This document shows, piece after piece, positions 1-6,873 of a stretch of 64,000 nt of DNA (positions within the stretch are counted from its first letter, which is position 1; every line of letters starts with the position of its first letter). The notes beneath the pieces are model-generated. The model saw only the letters and a program-made list of their open reading frames with translations. It did not search any database and was not told the DNA's origin. This stretch comes from Bacteroidia bacterium (GTDB lineage: Bacteria > Bacteroidota > Ignavibacteria > UBA10030): contig BQML01000010.1 in NCBI GenBank assembly GCA_022180565.1, forward strand, positions 1 to 64,000, read 5' to 3'. The position numbers were made by a program, and so were the translations under genes.

Positions 1-139
1 CGGACTTGTAGAGGGCGTTGGCCTCATTGAACATCTTCTTTGCTTCAATATCGTTCGGGTCAGGAGGGGCCGATTGAGCGGAGCCGATGGTGACGGCAAG
101 GAGTGTTCCTGCGAGAAGAGTGAAAAAGATTCGTTGCAT
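1..139 (-). CDS. secreted protein, N-terminal fragment (possibly TPR)
   Basis: This is the first 46 codons of a gene that runs off the left edge of the window. The predicted start MQRIFFTLLAGTLLAVTIG is a clear signal peptide: basic residue, hydrophobic core, then SAQSA as a likely signal peptidase I site. The mature part begins with an acidic/proline linker and DIEAKKMFNEANALYKS, which has the look of the first helix of a tetratricopeptide repeat, so an exported TPR protein is possible. A strong AAGGAGG ribosome binding site precedes the ATG. It lies just downstream of tRNA-Leu and may share its transcript. Function cannot be named from this fragment. Confidence 0.65.
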   Translation of the reverse strand, partial: MQRIFFTLLAGTLLAVTIGSAQSAPPDPNDIEAKKMFNEANALYKS

Positions 140-171
140 CCTCTGAATGCCTCCTTGATTGTTGGACCTTG

Positions 172-255
172 TGCCCGGAGCGAGACTTGAACTCGCATGC
201 CCTTTCGGGCGCCTCCCCCTCAAGACGGTGTGTCTGCCAGTTCCACCATCCGGGC
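172..255 (-). tRNA. tRNA-Leu (anticodon GAG)
   Basis: An 84-base class II tRNA. The acceptor arms GCCCGGA and TCCGGGC pair fully, the T arm reads GTTCAAGTC in context, and there is a long variable arm (GGCGCCCGAAAGGGC region) as expected for Leu. The anticodon loop reads TTGAGGG, giving GAG, which decodes CUC/CUU. The anticodon stem has one G-A mismatch and one G-U pair. The 3' CCA is not encoded (ACAA follows). It follows tRNA-Lys on the same strand. Confidence 0.93.
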
Positions 256-274
256 GAAACTCCCTTGACACAGC

Positions 275-302
275 TTCCTTCTTACTTCTTCCTTCTCACT
301 TC
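275..302. repeat. four degenerate heptads, TTMCTTC type
   Basis: On the plus strand four head-to-tail heptamers are read: TTCCTTC, TTACTTC, TTCCTTC and TCACTTC. They fill most of the spacer between the two tRNA genes and continue as a pyrimidine-rich tract to about 320. On the transcribed minus strand this is a purine-rich stretch. It looks like a short heptameric simple repeat; no function is evident. Confidence 0.6.
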
Positions 303-321
303 TCGAACTTTCTCTTCTTTC

Positions 322-396
322 TGGTGAGCGCGGATGGATTCGAACCATCGACCCTCTGCTTAAAAGGCAGATGCTCTACCCCTGAGCTACGCGCCC
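322..396 (-). tRNA. tRNA-Lys (anticodon TTT)
   Basis: Cloverleaf with acceptor arms GGGCGCG and CGCGCTC (one G-U pair), D arm GCTC/GAGC, anticodon stem TCTGC/GCAGA with loop CTTTTAA (anticodon TTT, reads AAA/AAG) and T arm GATGG/CCATC around TTCGAAT. Discriminator A is followed by an encoded CCA (322-324), unlike tRNA-Leu downstream. A promoter-like pair of boxes lies 32 bases upstream at 428-456. Confidence 0.95.
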
Positions 397-427
397 CCTG
401 TCGGCACGAAACGAACCGGCTTCTTCC

Positions 428-456
428 AATGTACGGCATAATCGCACGTTTTTCAA
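428..456 (-). promoter_or_regulatory. putative promoter of the tRNA-Lys/tRNA-Leu unit
   Basis: On the minus strand TTGAAA (451-456) is followed after 17 bases by TACATT (428-433). The tRNA-Lys 5' end is 31 bases further on, a normal distance for a tRNA leader. The TACATT/TATATT form of the -10 box recurs at several other sites in the window. Confidence 0.45.
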
Positions 457-472
457 TGGCCGAACGATTCGT

Positions 473-769
473 TCATCGCGCGCCGGCATCGGAGGCCATC
501 GGAACCTCTTCGTGAACGTCAACCTGGGATTGTTCCACTTTGTTCCGATACAGGATTCCGAATGGAACAAGGACGCAGTATCCGAGGAACAACAGAATCG
601 GTGCAACGACAAGGGGCAGAGTTCCATCCCACGGTTCCTGCGCAAGGGCAATATAGCCCAGAAGAATACAGAGAAGAGCAACCCCGATGATCTGGTAATT
701 CCGCCTTGTGAGGGGAAGCGCATGCTTGATCGGTTTCTTCTTTGATGTCGAGCGCTGTTCACGTGCCAT
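473..769 (-). CDS. small two-helix membrane protein, DUF3098-like
   Basis: A 98-residue protein with a basic N-terminus (about residues 1-23), two hydrophobic helices (about 28-45 and 50-72) joined by a short turn with EPWDG, and a charged C-terminal tail. The layout, the phrase RRNYQIIGVALLCILLGYIA and the second helix ending in a Leu/Val-rich LAPI-type segment recall the DUF3098 family of Bacteroidota/Chlorobi inner-membrane proteins, whose role is unknown. AAGGAG lies 8 bases before the ATG. A rho-independent terminator ends only about 20 bases upstream of the start, so its expression may depend on read-through (see 791-873). Confidence 0.75.
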   Translation of the reverse strand: MAREQRSTSKKKPIKHALPLTRRNYQIIGVALLCILLGYIALAQEPWDGTLPLVVAPILLFLGYCVLVPFGILYRNKVEQSQVDVHEEVPMASDAGAR

Positions 770-790
770 TTGCCCGCTCCTTCGACCGCT

Positions 791-824
791 TAATAAAAAG
801 CCCAGCGTTGGGGAAACGCCGGGC
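791..824 (-). terminator. rho-independent terminator
   Basis: On the minus strand, GCCCGGCGTT and AACGCTGGGC form a 10-base-pair stem (one G-U pair) around TCCCC, followed by TTTTTATT. It lies after lolD and before the 98-residue membrane protein gene, and is directly abutted by another short hairpin at 825-841. Confidence 0.85.
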
Positions 825-873
825 CCGACCGGTTGTGTCGGCAGTCAGGGGAGAACCTGTCGACTCGGTCGTA
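791..873 (-). ncRNA. candidate small RNA or attenuator leader (about 80 nt)
   Basis: Promoter-like boxes at 880-907 would start a transcript near 873 that ends at the terminator 791-824. In between there is no open reading frame. The RNA can form a hairpin CCGAC/GTCGG (825-841) stacked directly on the terminator stem. The early segment GACCG can instead pair with the CGGTC of that hairpin, so two alternative folds exist. It could be an independent small RNA, or a leader that controls read-through into the membrane protein gene at 769. The call rests on sequence layout only. Confidence 0.35.
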
Positions 874-879
874 TGGTGC

Positions 880-907
880 AATGTACGCGATTTGGCCTGA
901 AAGTCAA
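880..907 (-). promoter_or_regulatory. putative promoter upstream of the 791-873 leader
   Basis: Minus-strand TTGACT (902-907) and TACATT (880-885) are spaced by 16 bases, in the gap after lolD. It matches the TTG...TAYATT pattern found before tRNA-Lys, tRNA-Pro, relA and rrf2 in this window. Confidence 0.4.
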
Positions 908-932
908 GAAGAAATCCGGCGAATACCCGCCG

Positions 933-1631
933 TCAATGTCTTACCGGAACAAGCTTTCCGTCCACCAGCCGCAGGACCCTGTCACCTCTCTTTGTGAGAT
1001 CGGGATTGTGTGTGGCAAAAACAACCGTCAACCCTTTCTTTCTCGCCAGATCCACGAGCAATTTATGAAGCCGGGCCCCATTCTCTTCGTCAAGATTCCC
1101 CGAAGGCTCGTCTGCGAGAATAAGGGCCGGGTCATTGATCAGGGCCCTGGCAACCGCCACTCGTTGTTGTTCCCCCCCGGAAAGCTCCGACGGCTTATGA
1201 TCGGCCCGCTCCTCCAACCCGACCTCCTGCAGGAGCCGTTCGGCCCGGAACCGGACCTCCTTCAAAGACTCTCCTTTGATCAACGCGGGCATCGCGACAT
1301 TCTCAAGAGCGGAAAACTCCAACAGCAAGTGATGGAATTGAAAGATAAAACCGAGTCTCCGGTTTCTGAAGGCCGCGCGCTGTTCCTCTGAAAGGGTGAA
1401 GAGATTCTGTCCACCCACGGAGACCAATCCCCTCGTCGGCTTATCCAGGCCGCCGAGAATATGCAACAACGTGCTTTTCCCCGACCCGGAAGGTCCAATG
1501 ACCACAATAATTTCTCCCTGCCGGATCTCGAGTTCGGCACCCTTCAATACCTGAAGGGGGGTCGAACCCATGACGTATTCTTTCCACAATGTTTCTGCCC
1601 GCACGAAAACAGGTCGTTTCGTCACTCCCAT
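933..1631 (-). CDS. lolD: lipoprotein-releasing ABC transporter ATPase LolD
   Basis: A 232-residue ABC ATPase. It shows a Walker [10 protein letters not shown] (about 47-55), Q-loop, signature [15 protein letters not shown], Walker [14 protein letters not shown] and an H-loop ATHNPDL. The [10 protein letters not shown] form is typical of the MacB/LolD/FtsE subfamily. It follows two LolC/LolE-type permeases and overlaps the second by 10 bases, which supports LolD: it powers extraction of outer-membrane lipoproteins from the inner membrane and hand-over to the carrier LolA. The main alternative is a MacB/FtsE-like exporter ATPase, but the permease architecture argues against that. Confidence 0.88.
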   Translation of the reverse strand: MGVTKRPVFVRAETLWKEYVMGSTPLQVLKGAELEIRQGEIIVVIGPSGSGKSTLLHILGGLDKPTRGLVSVGGQNLFTLSEEQRAAFRNRRLGFIFQFHHLLLEFSALENVAMPALIKGESLKEVRFRAERLLQEVGLEERADHKPSELSGGEQQRVAVARALINDPALILADEPSGNLDEENGARLHKLLVDLARKKGLTVVFATHNPDLTKRGDRVLRLVDGKLVPVRH

Positions 1632-2848
1632 CGGATGGCCTCAACAGGGATAAGGGTGGCAGCTCGTCGCGACGGATAGAACGCGGCAACGGAGCAGAGC
1701 AGAATCGCAGTCGCAGGCACAAGGATCACGTCTTCAACGTGGAGATCAACAGGAATCGCAGGAATGATGTACACCGTTGGATCAAGAGGAACAAGATGAA
1801 ACTCCTGCTGAAGGAATACCGTCACGATGCCGATCACGGTTCCGAACAGCGACCCGAGCACCCCCACCGACAGCCCTTGAATCATAAAGATCCTCTGGAT
1901 GGCGGATTTCGGCATCCCCATTGACTGAAGGATCCCGATGTCCCTCGTCTTTTCGATTACGGACATCGTTAAGGAACCGAGGAGGTTGAAGGAAGCGACA
2001 CCGATGATGAGGGAGAGAATGATGTACGCCATCCAACGCTCGATCTCCATCATTGAGTACAGTTCGCGGTGAAGGTCGTACCAGGTGAGGATGCGGAACT
2101 GCGGCGAGAAGGTCTCCCGGAGGCTCCCGGAAAGACGTTCCGTGTTATTCACGTCGCGCATGCGCACTTCGAGCCCGTGTACCGCCTCACCGATTTCAAA
2201 CAGTTCCTGCGCGGCGGTAAGAGAAATAAAACCATGGAGCCCGTCGTATTCTTTGTTTCGGGATTCATAGATTCCATTCACCACAAATCTCCGGATCATC
2301 GGCTGACCGATCTGCAGAAGCGCCGGCTCCGTTCCTGCCGGACTGACGATGGATATGGTATCTCCCACAAGAGCACCGAGCCGGTCAGCCAACGTCAGGC
2401 CCAGGACGATCCCATCCCTTCCCTTCCGGGACACGTCAAACGATCCAAGGACCATTGTATTTCGGATACCGGAAACCGCGTCGACGCTCTCCTGGTCGAC
2501 GCCTTTTAAGGTGATCACCCGATTCATGTTGCGGAACACGACAAGGGCCTTCCCGGAGATGAACGGCGCGAATCCCGACACCTCCGGATCGTTCTTCAGC
2601 GTTTGTATGAGCCCCGTGTATTCCTGCAAGGGCTGGGCTCTGGCTCCTTCGATCCTGATGTGCGGATCGAAGTTCAGCAGGATTGACGTGACGAGTCCGT
2701 TGAATCCGTTGAACACGGACAGGACAATGACGAGGGCCGCGACTCCGACGGTCACCCCTCCGATGGAAATAAGGGAAATCACGGTGACAAAGCCGAAGCG
2801 CCGCTTGGAACGAAGATACCGGAATGCTATGGCGCGGGCGAGATTCAT
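1622..2848 (-). CDS. lolC: LolC/LolE-type lipoprotein-releasing permease
   Basis: A 408-residue permease with the LolC/E layout: one helix after the N-terminal FRYLRSKRR segment (about 23-48), a large periplasmic domain (about 50-270) and three C-terminal helices (about 275-395) with the MacB/FtsX-fold core. The start chosen is ATG at 2848, whose ATGA overlaps the stop of the preceding permease; an upstream in-frame extension of 67 residues lies inside that gene and has no membrane-protein character. It is a tandem paralogue of its neighbour; the pair would form the LolC-LolE heterodimer with LolD. Which of the two is LolC and which LolE is not settled from sequence alone. Confidence 0.82.
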   Translation of the reverse strand: MNLARAIAFRYLRSKRRFGFVTVISLISIGGVTVGVAALVIVLSVFNGFNGLVTSILLNFDPHIRIEGARAQPLQEYTGLIQTLKNDPEVSGFAPFISGKALVVFRNMNRVITLKGVDQESVDAVSGIRNTMVLGSFDVSRKGRDGIVLGLTLADRLGALVGDTISIVSPAGTEPALLQIGQPMIRRFVVNGIYESRNKEYDGLHGFISLTAAQELFEIGEAVHGLEVRMRDVNNTERLSGSLRETFSPQFRILTWYDLHRELYSMMEIERWMAYIILSLIIGVASFNLLGSLTMSVIEKTRDIGILQSMGMPKSAIQRIFMIQGLSVGVLGSLFGTVIGIVTVFLQQEFHLVPLDPTVYIIPAIPVDLHVEDVILVPATAILLCSVAAFYPSRRAATLIPVEAIRWE

Positions 2849-4071
2849 GAGGTGGCAAATCTCAGCAGAGGCACAGGATCGCTCTTGCCCGCAAGCCGCG
2901 ACGGCGCGAGGGAACACAGGTAGCACAGAAGGAGGGCTGCGCCACTGACGACGGCAAAATCGGACCAATGGAGCTCGATCGGCACATGGGTCATGTAGTA
3001 AACTCCTGCCGGCAAGGAGATGAGTTTGGAGGTTTGCTCCACCCAGCAAAGGCCGTAGGCAAGAACATTGCCGAGGAAGGTTCCGATCACCCCGATGAAC
3101 ATTCCCTGCAGGAGAAACACCCGGTTGACCGTTCCGCGTGCCGCGCCGAGGGCCCTCAAGACCGCGATCTCTTTCGTTTTCTCCATGACCATCATCAGCA
3201 AGGCTCCAATGATGTTCACCATGGCAACCGCGATAATCAGGGCGAGGAGGATCGGAATCTGACTCTTTTGAAGATCAATCCAGGAAAAAAGGTTGCGGTA
3301 CTGCTGAAACATGGTCCGTCCATAGTGGGGATACCCCAGAACTTCGGGAATCTCCTGTGCGAGCGGCGTGATCCGGTCAGGATCCGCGACCAAAACATCG
3401 AATCCGCTTACCGCAGTGCCGTATTGGAAAAGGCGCTGTGCATTCCTGAGATCGACATAGACATAGCTGGCATCGTACTCTTCCATGCCGGTCTCATATA
3501 CACCCGCAACGCGAAACTTCATGATGCGGGTTTGCGAGAGCGTGAGGCTGTATCCGCCTAGCGCAAAAACAAGAACAGGGTCTCCTACGGTCACCCGCAG
3601 CCGCTCGGCCAGACGTTTGCCCAGAATGACCGGTTCCAAACCCTCCGACGTCCTGTCGAGCACCGCGCTCCCCTCGACGAGATAACGCTTGCCCGGGTAC
3701 ATCATCCCGTCCGGAACAATGCCCTTCAAGAGAATCCCGTCGATCCCGTGCTCAGAACGAATCATCGCCTCGCGCGAGACGTACGGCGAGATGGATCGGA
3801 TTTCCGGAAAGCGTTCCGTGATCTTTCGTATGGAGACATCGGGATTCAGCAGAGCCTGATTCTGGAACCCGTAGATCTGGAGGTGAGCCGTGAAGCCAAT
3901 GATGTTTTCCCTGATCGTATTCTCGAATCCGCGCAGAATGGAGAGGGTGATAATGAGGGCTGCAACGCCGACCGTGATTCCGACGATCGCAAAAAAAGTA
4001 ATGAAGGAAATGAATCCGCGGTTTCGCCTGGACCTCAGGAAGCGGCCGGCTATGAAGGTGGCAAGATTCAT
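2845..4071 (-). CDS. lolE: LolC/LolE-type lipoprotein-releasing permease
   Basis: A 408-residue membrane protein beginning MNLATFIAGRFLRSRRNRG, the same start block as its downstream paralogue. One N-terminal helix (about 22-48) with VGITVGVAALIITLSI, a periplasmic domain and three C-terminal helices. Expected role: periplasmic engagement of lipoproteins in the LolCDE complex. The ATG at 4071 is preferred to an in-frame TTG at 4080 because MNLA aligns with the start of the paralogue. It begins 12 bases after the prfB stop, with no good ribosome binding site, so it is probably translated by coupling to prfB. Confidence 0.8.
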   Translation of the reverse strand: MNLATFIAGRFLRSRRNRGFISFITFFAIVGITVGVAALIITLSILRGFENTIRENIIGFTAHLQIYGFQNQALLNPDVSIRKITERFPEIRSISPYVSREAMIRSEHGIDGILLKGIVPDGMMYPGKRYLVEGSAVLDRTSEGLEPVILGKRLAERLRVTVGDPVLVFALGGYSLTLSQTRIMKFRVAGVYETGMEEYDASYVYVDLRNAQRLFQYGTAVSGFDVLVADPDRITPLAQEIPEVLGYPHYGRTMFQQYRNLFSWIDLQKSQIPILLALIIAVAMVNIIGALLMMVMEKTKEIAVLRALGAARGTVNRVFLLQGMFIGVIGTFLGNVLAYGLCWVEQTSKLISLPAGVYYMTHVPIELHWSDFAVVSGAALLLCYLCSLAPSRLAGKSDPVPLLRFATS

Positions 4072-4083
4072 AGTACGCAAGGA

Positions 4084-5184
4084 TTATCGCTTGGAGAATT
4101 CCAGGAGGTAACTCTTGATGAAATCATCAATCTCGCCGTCCATCACGGCATGAACATCCCCGTTTTCGTGTCCAGTCCGGTGGTCCTTGACGAGAGTGTA
4201 CGGCTGGAAGGTGTAAGAACGAATCTGGCTTCCCCATTCAATCTTCTTCTTTGCGCTTTCGATTGCGCTCAAGCGCGCCTGCTCTTCTTCCTTCTTGAGT
4301 TGATACAGACGGGATTTCAGCATTTTCATTGCCCGTTCCCTGTTCTGGAACTGCGACCGTTCCTGCTGGCAGGCAACCACCACACCCGTCGGAAGGTGAG
4401 TGATCCGTACAGCGGTCTCCACCTTGTTGACGTTCTGCCCTCCCTTGCCGCCGGAACGGTAGGTGTCGATCTTCAGATCTGCGGGATTGATCTCGATTTC
4501 CACGTCGTCCTCCATCTCCGGATAGACGAACACCGAAGCAAAGGAAGTATGGCGCCGCGCGTTCGCGTCAAAGGGGGAAATGCGGACAAGCCTGTGGACA
4601 CCGCTCTCTGCTTTCAGATAGCCGTAGGCATACTTGCCCACGACCTCCATCGTCGCGCTCTTAATGCCGGCTCCTTCACCTTCGAGGAGATCGACCAAAT
4701 TTACCTTGTACCCTTTTCGCTCGCACCACCGCGTGTACATTCGCATAAGCATTTGAGCCCAATCCTGCGACTCAGTCCCTCCTGCCCCCGAATGGATGGT
4801 CATCAACGCGTTCCGTTCATCGTCCTCGCCGCTGAGCATATTGCGGAATTCCAGCGCGGAGATGCCTTCCTCCAGCTTCTTGAGGTCACGAGTGATCTCC
4901 TCGACGACATCACGCTCGTTGCTTTCTTCCGCAAGATCAATCAGGGTCGCGGAATCCTGCGCCAGCGTCACGAGGCTGTTCCAGTCTTCGATCCACTGCT
5001 TACGGGCATTGATTTCCTGAATGACCTTTTGCGCCGACACATTGTCGTTCCAAAAATCCGGCGACCCCGCCCGCTGTTCCAATTCTTTCAGTTCGGCCTT
5101 CTTCCGGTCGATCTCCAGGTACGACTTCAGGAGGTTCAAACGCGTCTCCTGTTCCTTTAAATGCTCCCTCAGATCCTCAAACAT
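4084..5184 (-). CDS. prfB: peptide chain release factor 2
   Basis: A 366-residue class I release factor that frees the finished peptide at UGA and UAA. The codon-recognition tripeptide SPF (about 203-205) identifies RF2 rather than RF1, and the catalytic GGQ is at about 248-250 in [12 protein letters not shown]. The reading frame is continuous: the segment [11 protein letters not shown] that corresponds to the +1 frameshift site of many bacterial prfB genes has no in-frame UGA, so autoregulation by programmed frameshifting is absent here. Its first codons overlap the end of the upstream 112-residue gene by 8 bases. Confidence 0.97.
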   Translation of the reverse strand: MFEDLREHLKEQETRLNLLKSYLEIDRKKAELKELEQRAGSPDFWNDNVSAQKVIQEINARKQWIEDWNSLVTLAQDSATLIDLAEESNERDVVEEITRDLKKLEEGISALEFRNMLSGEDDERNALMTIHSGAGGTESQDWAQMLMRMYTRWCERKGYKVNLVDLLEGEGAGIKSATMEVVGKYAYGYLKAESGVHRLVRISPFDANARRHTSFASVFVYPEMEDDVEIEINPADLKIDTYRSGGKGGQNVNKVETAVRITHLPTGVVVACQQERSQFQNRERAMKMLKSRLYQLKKEEEQARLSAIESAKKKIEWGSQIRSYTFQPYTLVKDHRTGHENGDVHAVMDGEIDDFIKSYLLEFSKR

Positions 5185-5515
5185 GTCCGTCCATCATTCC
5201 TTCCGGTACATCAATTTCCATCCGCAACAATGCCGCCGCCAGGGTTTTCCCCTGGGCGTCGTTCTTCAAAGACTTTGTTCCCCCGCCCCCCAGCGCGTTA
5301 TGGAGCAGAAAGTTCAACGCCCACAGATTGGGAAGCTCGAACCGCTCCACCGGACCGAGAACCATAGCGCCAAAGTATTCCTTTACCCGATCAGCCGTGA
5401 CGACACGTTCAATGAGGGGATAGAATTTTTCCTCACGGGCAATAAGGCCGATGTTCGCGGTGTCTCCTTTGTCCCCCGACCGTCCGTGGCATATTCTCAG
5501 CAGCTGCACCTTCAT
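5177..5515 (-). CDS. AtuA-like C-terminal ferredoxin-fold domain protein
   Basis: A 112-residue protein matching the small domain found at the end of AtuA-type acyclic terpene utilisation proteins; the diagnostic block is the N-terminal [18 protein letters not shown] (about 10-27). Here it is a separate gene that overlaps the DUF1446 gene upstream by 4 bases (ATGA), so the two halves are co-translated and probably form one complex. In Pseudomonas, AtuA is needed for growth on citronellol-type terpenes, but its reaction is not known. Nothing else here suggests terpene catabolism, so the role is open. Confidence 0.8.
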   Translation of the reverse strand: MKVQLLRICHGRSGDKGDTANIGLIAREEKFYPLIERVVTADRVKEYFGAMVLGPVERFELPNLWALNFLLHNALGGGGTKSLKNDAQGKTLAAALLRMEIDVPEGMMDGHV

Positions 5516-6873
5516 AACGTCCTCGTGATCACTTCATGTCTCACGGCATTCTTCGTGATTAAGGCAGGCCAGTACGAAATAACTTCGCTGGGTCTGGGCC
5601 TCCCGCCCGCAAACCCCGTCACCGAGGGCGGCCCGGTGAGAATCAGCGGAGCGAGCTCCATTCCAAACCGTTCCACGGCTTCCCGATCCCTGCCGCGCAC
5701 ACCCACACGCATCACCACCTCATTGTAGTCACTGTTCATGGGGGCCAGATGTCCATGCGAAGAATTCACCCCCAGATACTCCGTACGGACTTCGTCGAAT
5801 TTCACACCAAGGTCCTTCAGTCTGATCCTGAGGATCTCGTCCGCCTTTTGTGCCTTCTGGAGGGCCTCGGGCCACGAGTATGTCAGCGTGCCGAAGGCGG
5901 TGTATCCGTCCAAGTACGACATCGAGACCTTGTAGAATTCTGTTGCCGGTCTGCCCTTCACGCCGGTCATGCGGACACGGTCACGACCTTCCTGGGCAAG
6001 CCTGATGGTTGTAAAATCAGCCACACAGTCCGGCGTGATGTATTCCCTGGGATTTCCAATCTCGTAGAGGAGCTGTTCCTTGACGGTTTGGAGCGTAACC
6101 ATTCCTCCCAATGACTCGTGCTTTGTCAGGACAATATCGCCGTTCGGGTACGCCTCGGCAATGGGAAATCCGAGGTGAGCCAGATCGGGCACCGACCTCC
6201 AGTCGGCCATGAAGTTGCCCCCCGACGCCTGTCCCCCGCATTCGAGAATATGACCCGCAACCGTCCCGGCGGCGAGCTTGTCCCAATCATCATGTTTCCA
6301 TCCGAATTCGTACATCATCGGCGCCAGAGTCAATCCCGTATCGGTCGTACGTCCCGTGATGACAATTTGCGCCCCCTGCCTCAATGCCTCCACGATCGGA
6401 CCCGCTCCGAAATACGCGTTTGCACTCTGGATCCTCCCCCGGATGTTGTCCAGAGGCTCCCCCGTTTCCATGTTCTTCAACGCGTGTCCATCCTTCTGCA
6501 GATCATCGATCCGGTCCAGAATGTCATCGCCGAGGACGACGCCGACCTTGAGCGCACGAACCCCCAGGGACCCGGCCATCTCGCAGATGGCATCACTGCA
6601 CGCAATGGGATTGACCCCGCCTCCGTTCGTGATAATACGAATGTTCTTTTCGATACATGCGGGCAGAAGGTCCCTCATGAGCAGCACAAGATCCCGGGCA
6701 TACCCCATCCGGGGATCCCGGTTCTTCTGTTTCTGCAGGATGGACATCGTCACTTCGGCCAGATAGTCCATCACCAGATAGTCGATGGGTCCGTTGCTCA
6801 CCTGGGCCATGGGCGCCGTGAGCAGATCGCCCCAGAATCCTTGTCCGGAGGCTATGCGAATGAGCGGCTTCAC
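5512..6873 (-). CDS. AtuA-family protein (DUF1446 domain)
   Basis: A 453-residue protein of the AtuA/DUF1446 family. Recognisable blocks are the N-terminal IRIASGQGFWGD (about 5-16), the glycine-rich IITNGGGVNPIACSDA (about 80-95) and ITGRTTDTGLTLAP (about 166-179). The reaction is unknown; the family is reported in acyclic terpene utilisation operons and in many uncharacterised loci. It lies between aspS and prfB, overlapping aspS by 4 bases, which ties it to a housekeeping operon rather than to a catabolic cluster. The matching C-terminal domain is encoded by the next gene. Confidence 0.85.
   Translation of the reverse strand: MKPLIRIASGQGFWGDLLTAPMAQVSNGPIDYLVMDYLAEVTMSILQKQKNRDPRMGYARDLVLLMRDLLPACIEKNIRIITNGGGVNPIACSDAICEMAGSLGVRALKVGVVLGDDILDRIDDLQKDGHALKNMETGEPLDNIRGRIQSANAYFGAGPIVEALRQGAQIVITGRTTDTGLTLAPMMYEFGWKHDDWDKLAAGTVAGHILECGGQASGGNFMADWRSVPDLAHLGFPIAEAYPNGDIVLTKHESLGGMVTLQTVKEQLLYEIGNPREYITPDCVADFTTIRLAQEGRDRVRMTGVKGRPATEFYKVSMSYLDGYTAFGTLTYSWPEALQKAQKADEILRIRLKDLGVKFDEVRTEYLGVNSSHGHLAPMNSDYNEVVMRVGVRGRDREAVERFGMELAPLILTGPPSVTGFAGGRPRPSEVISYWPALITKNAVRHEVITRTL

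Noticed and set aside
3748-5160. A plus-strand frame of 470 residues opposite prfB and lolE
   Set aside because: Antisense shadow in a coding region with third-position bias; no recognisable domain or start signal.
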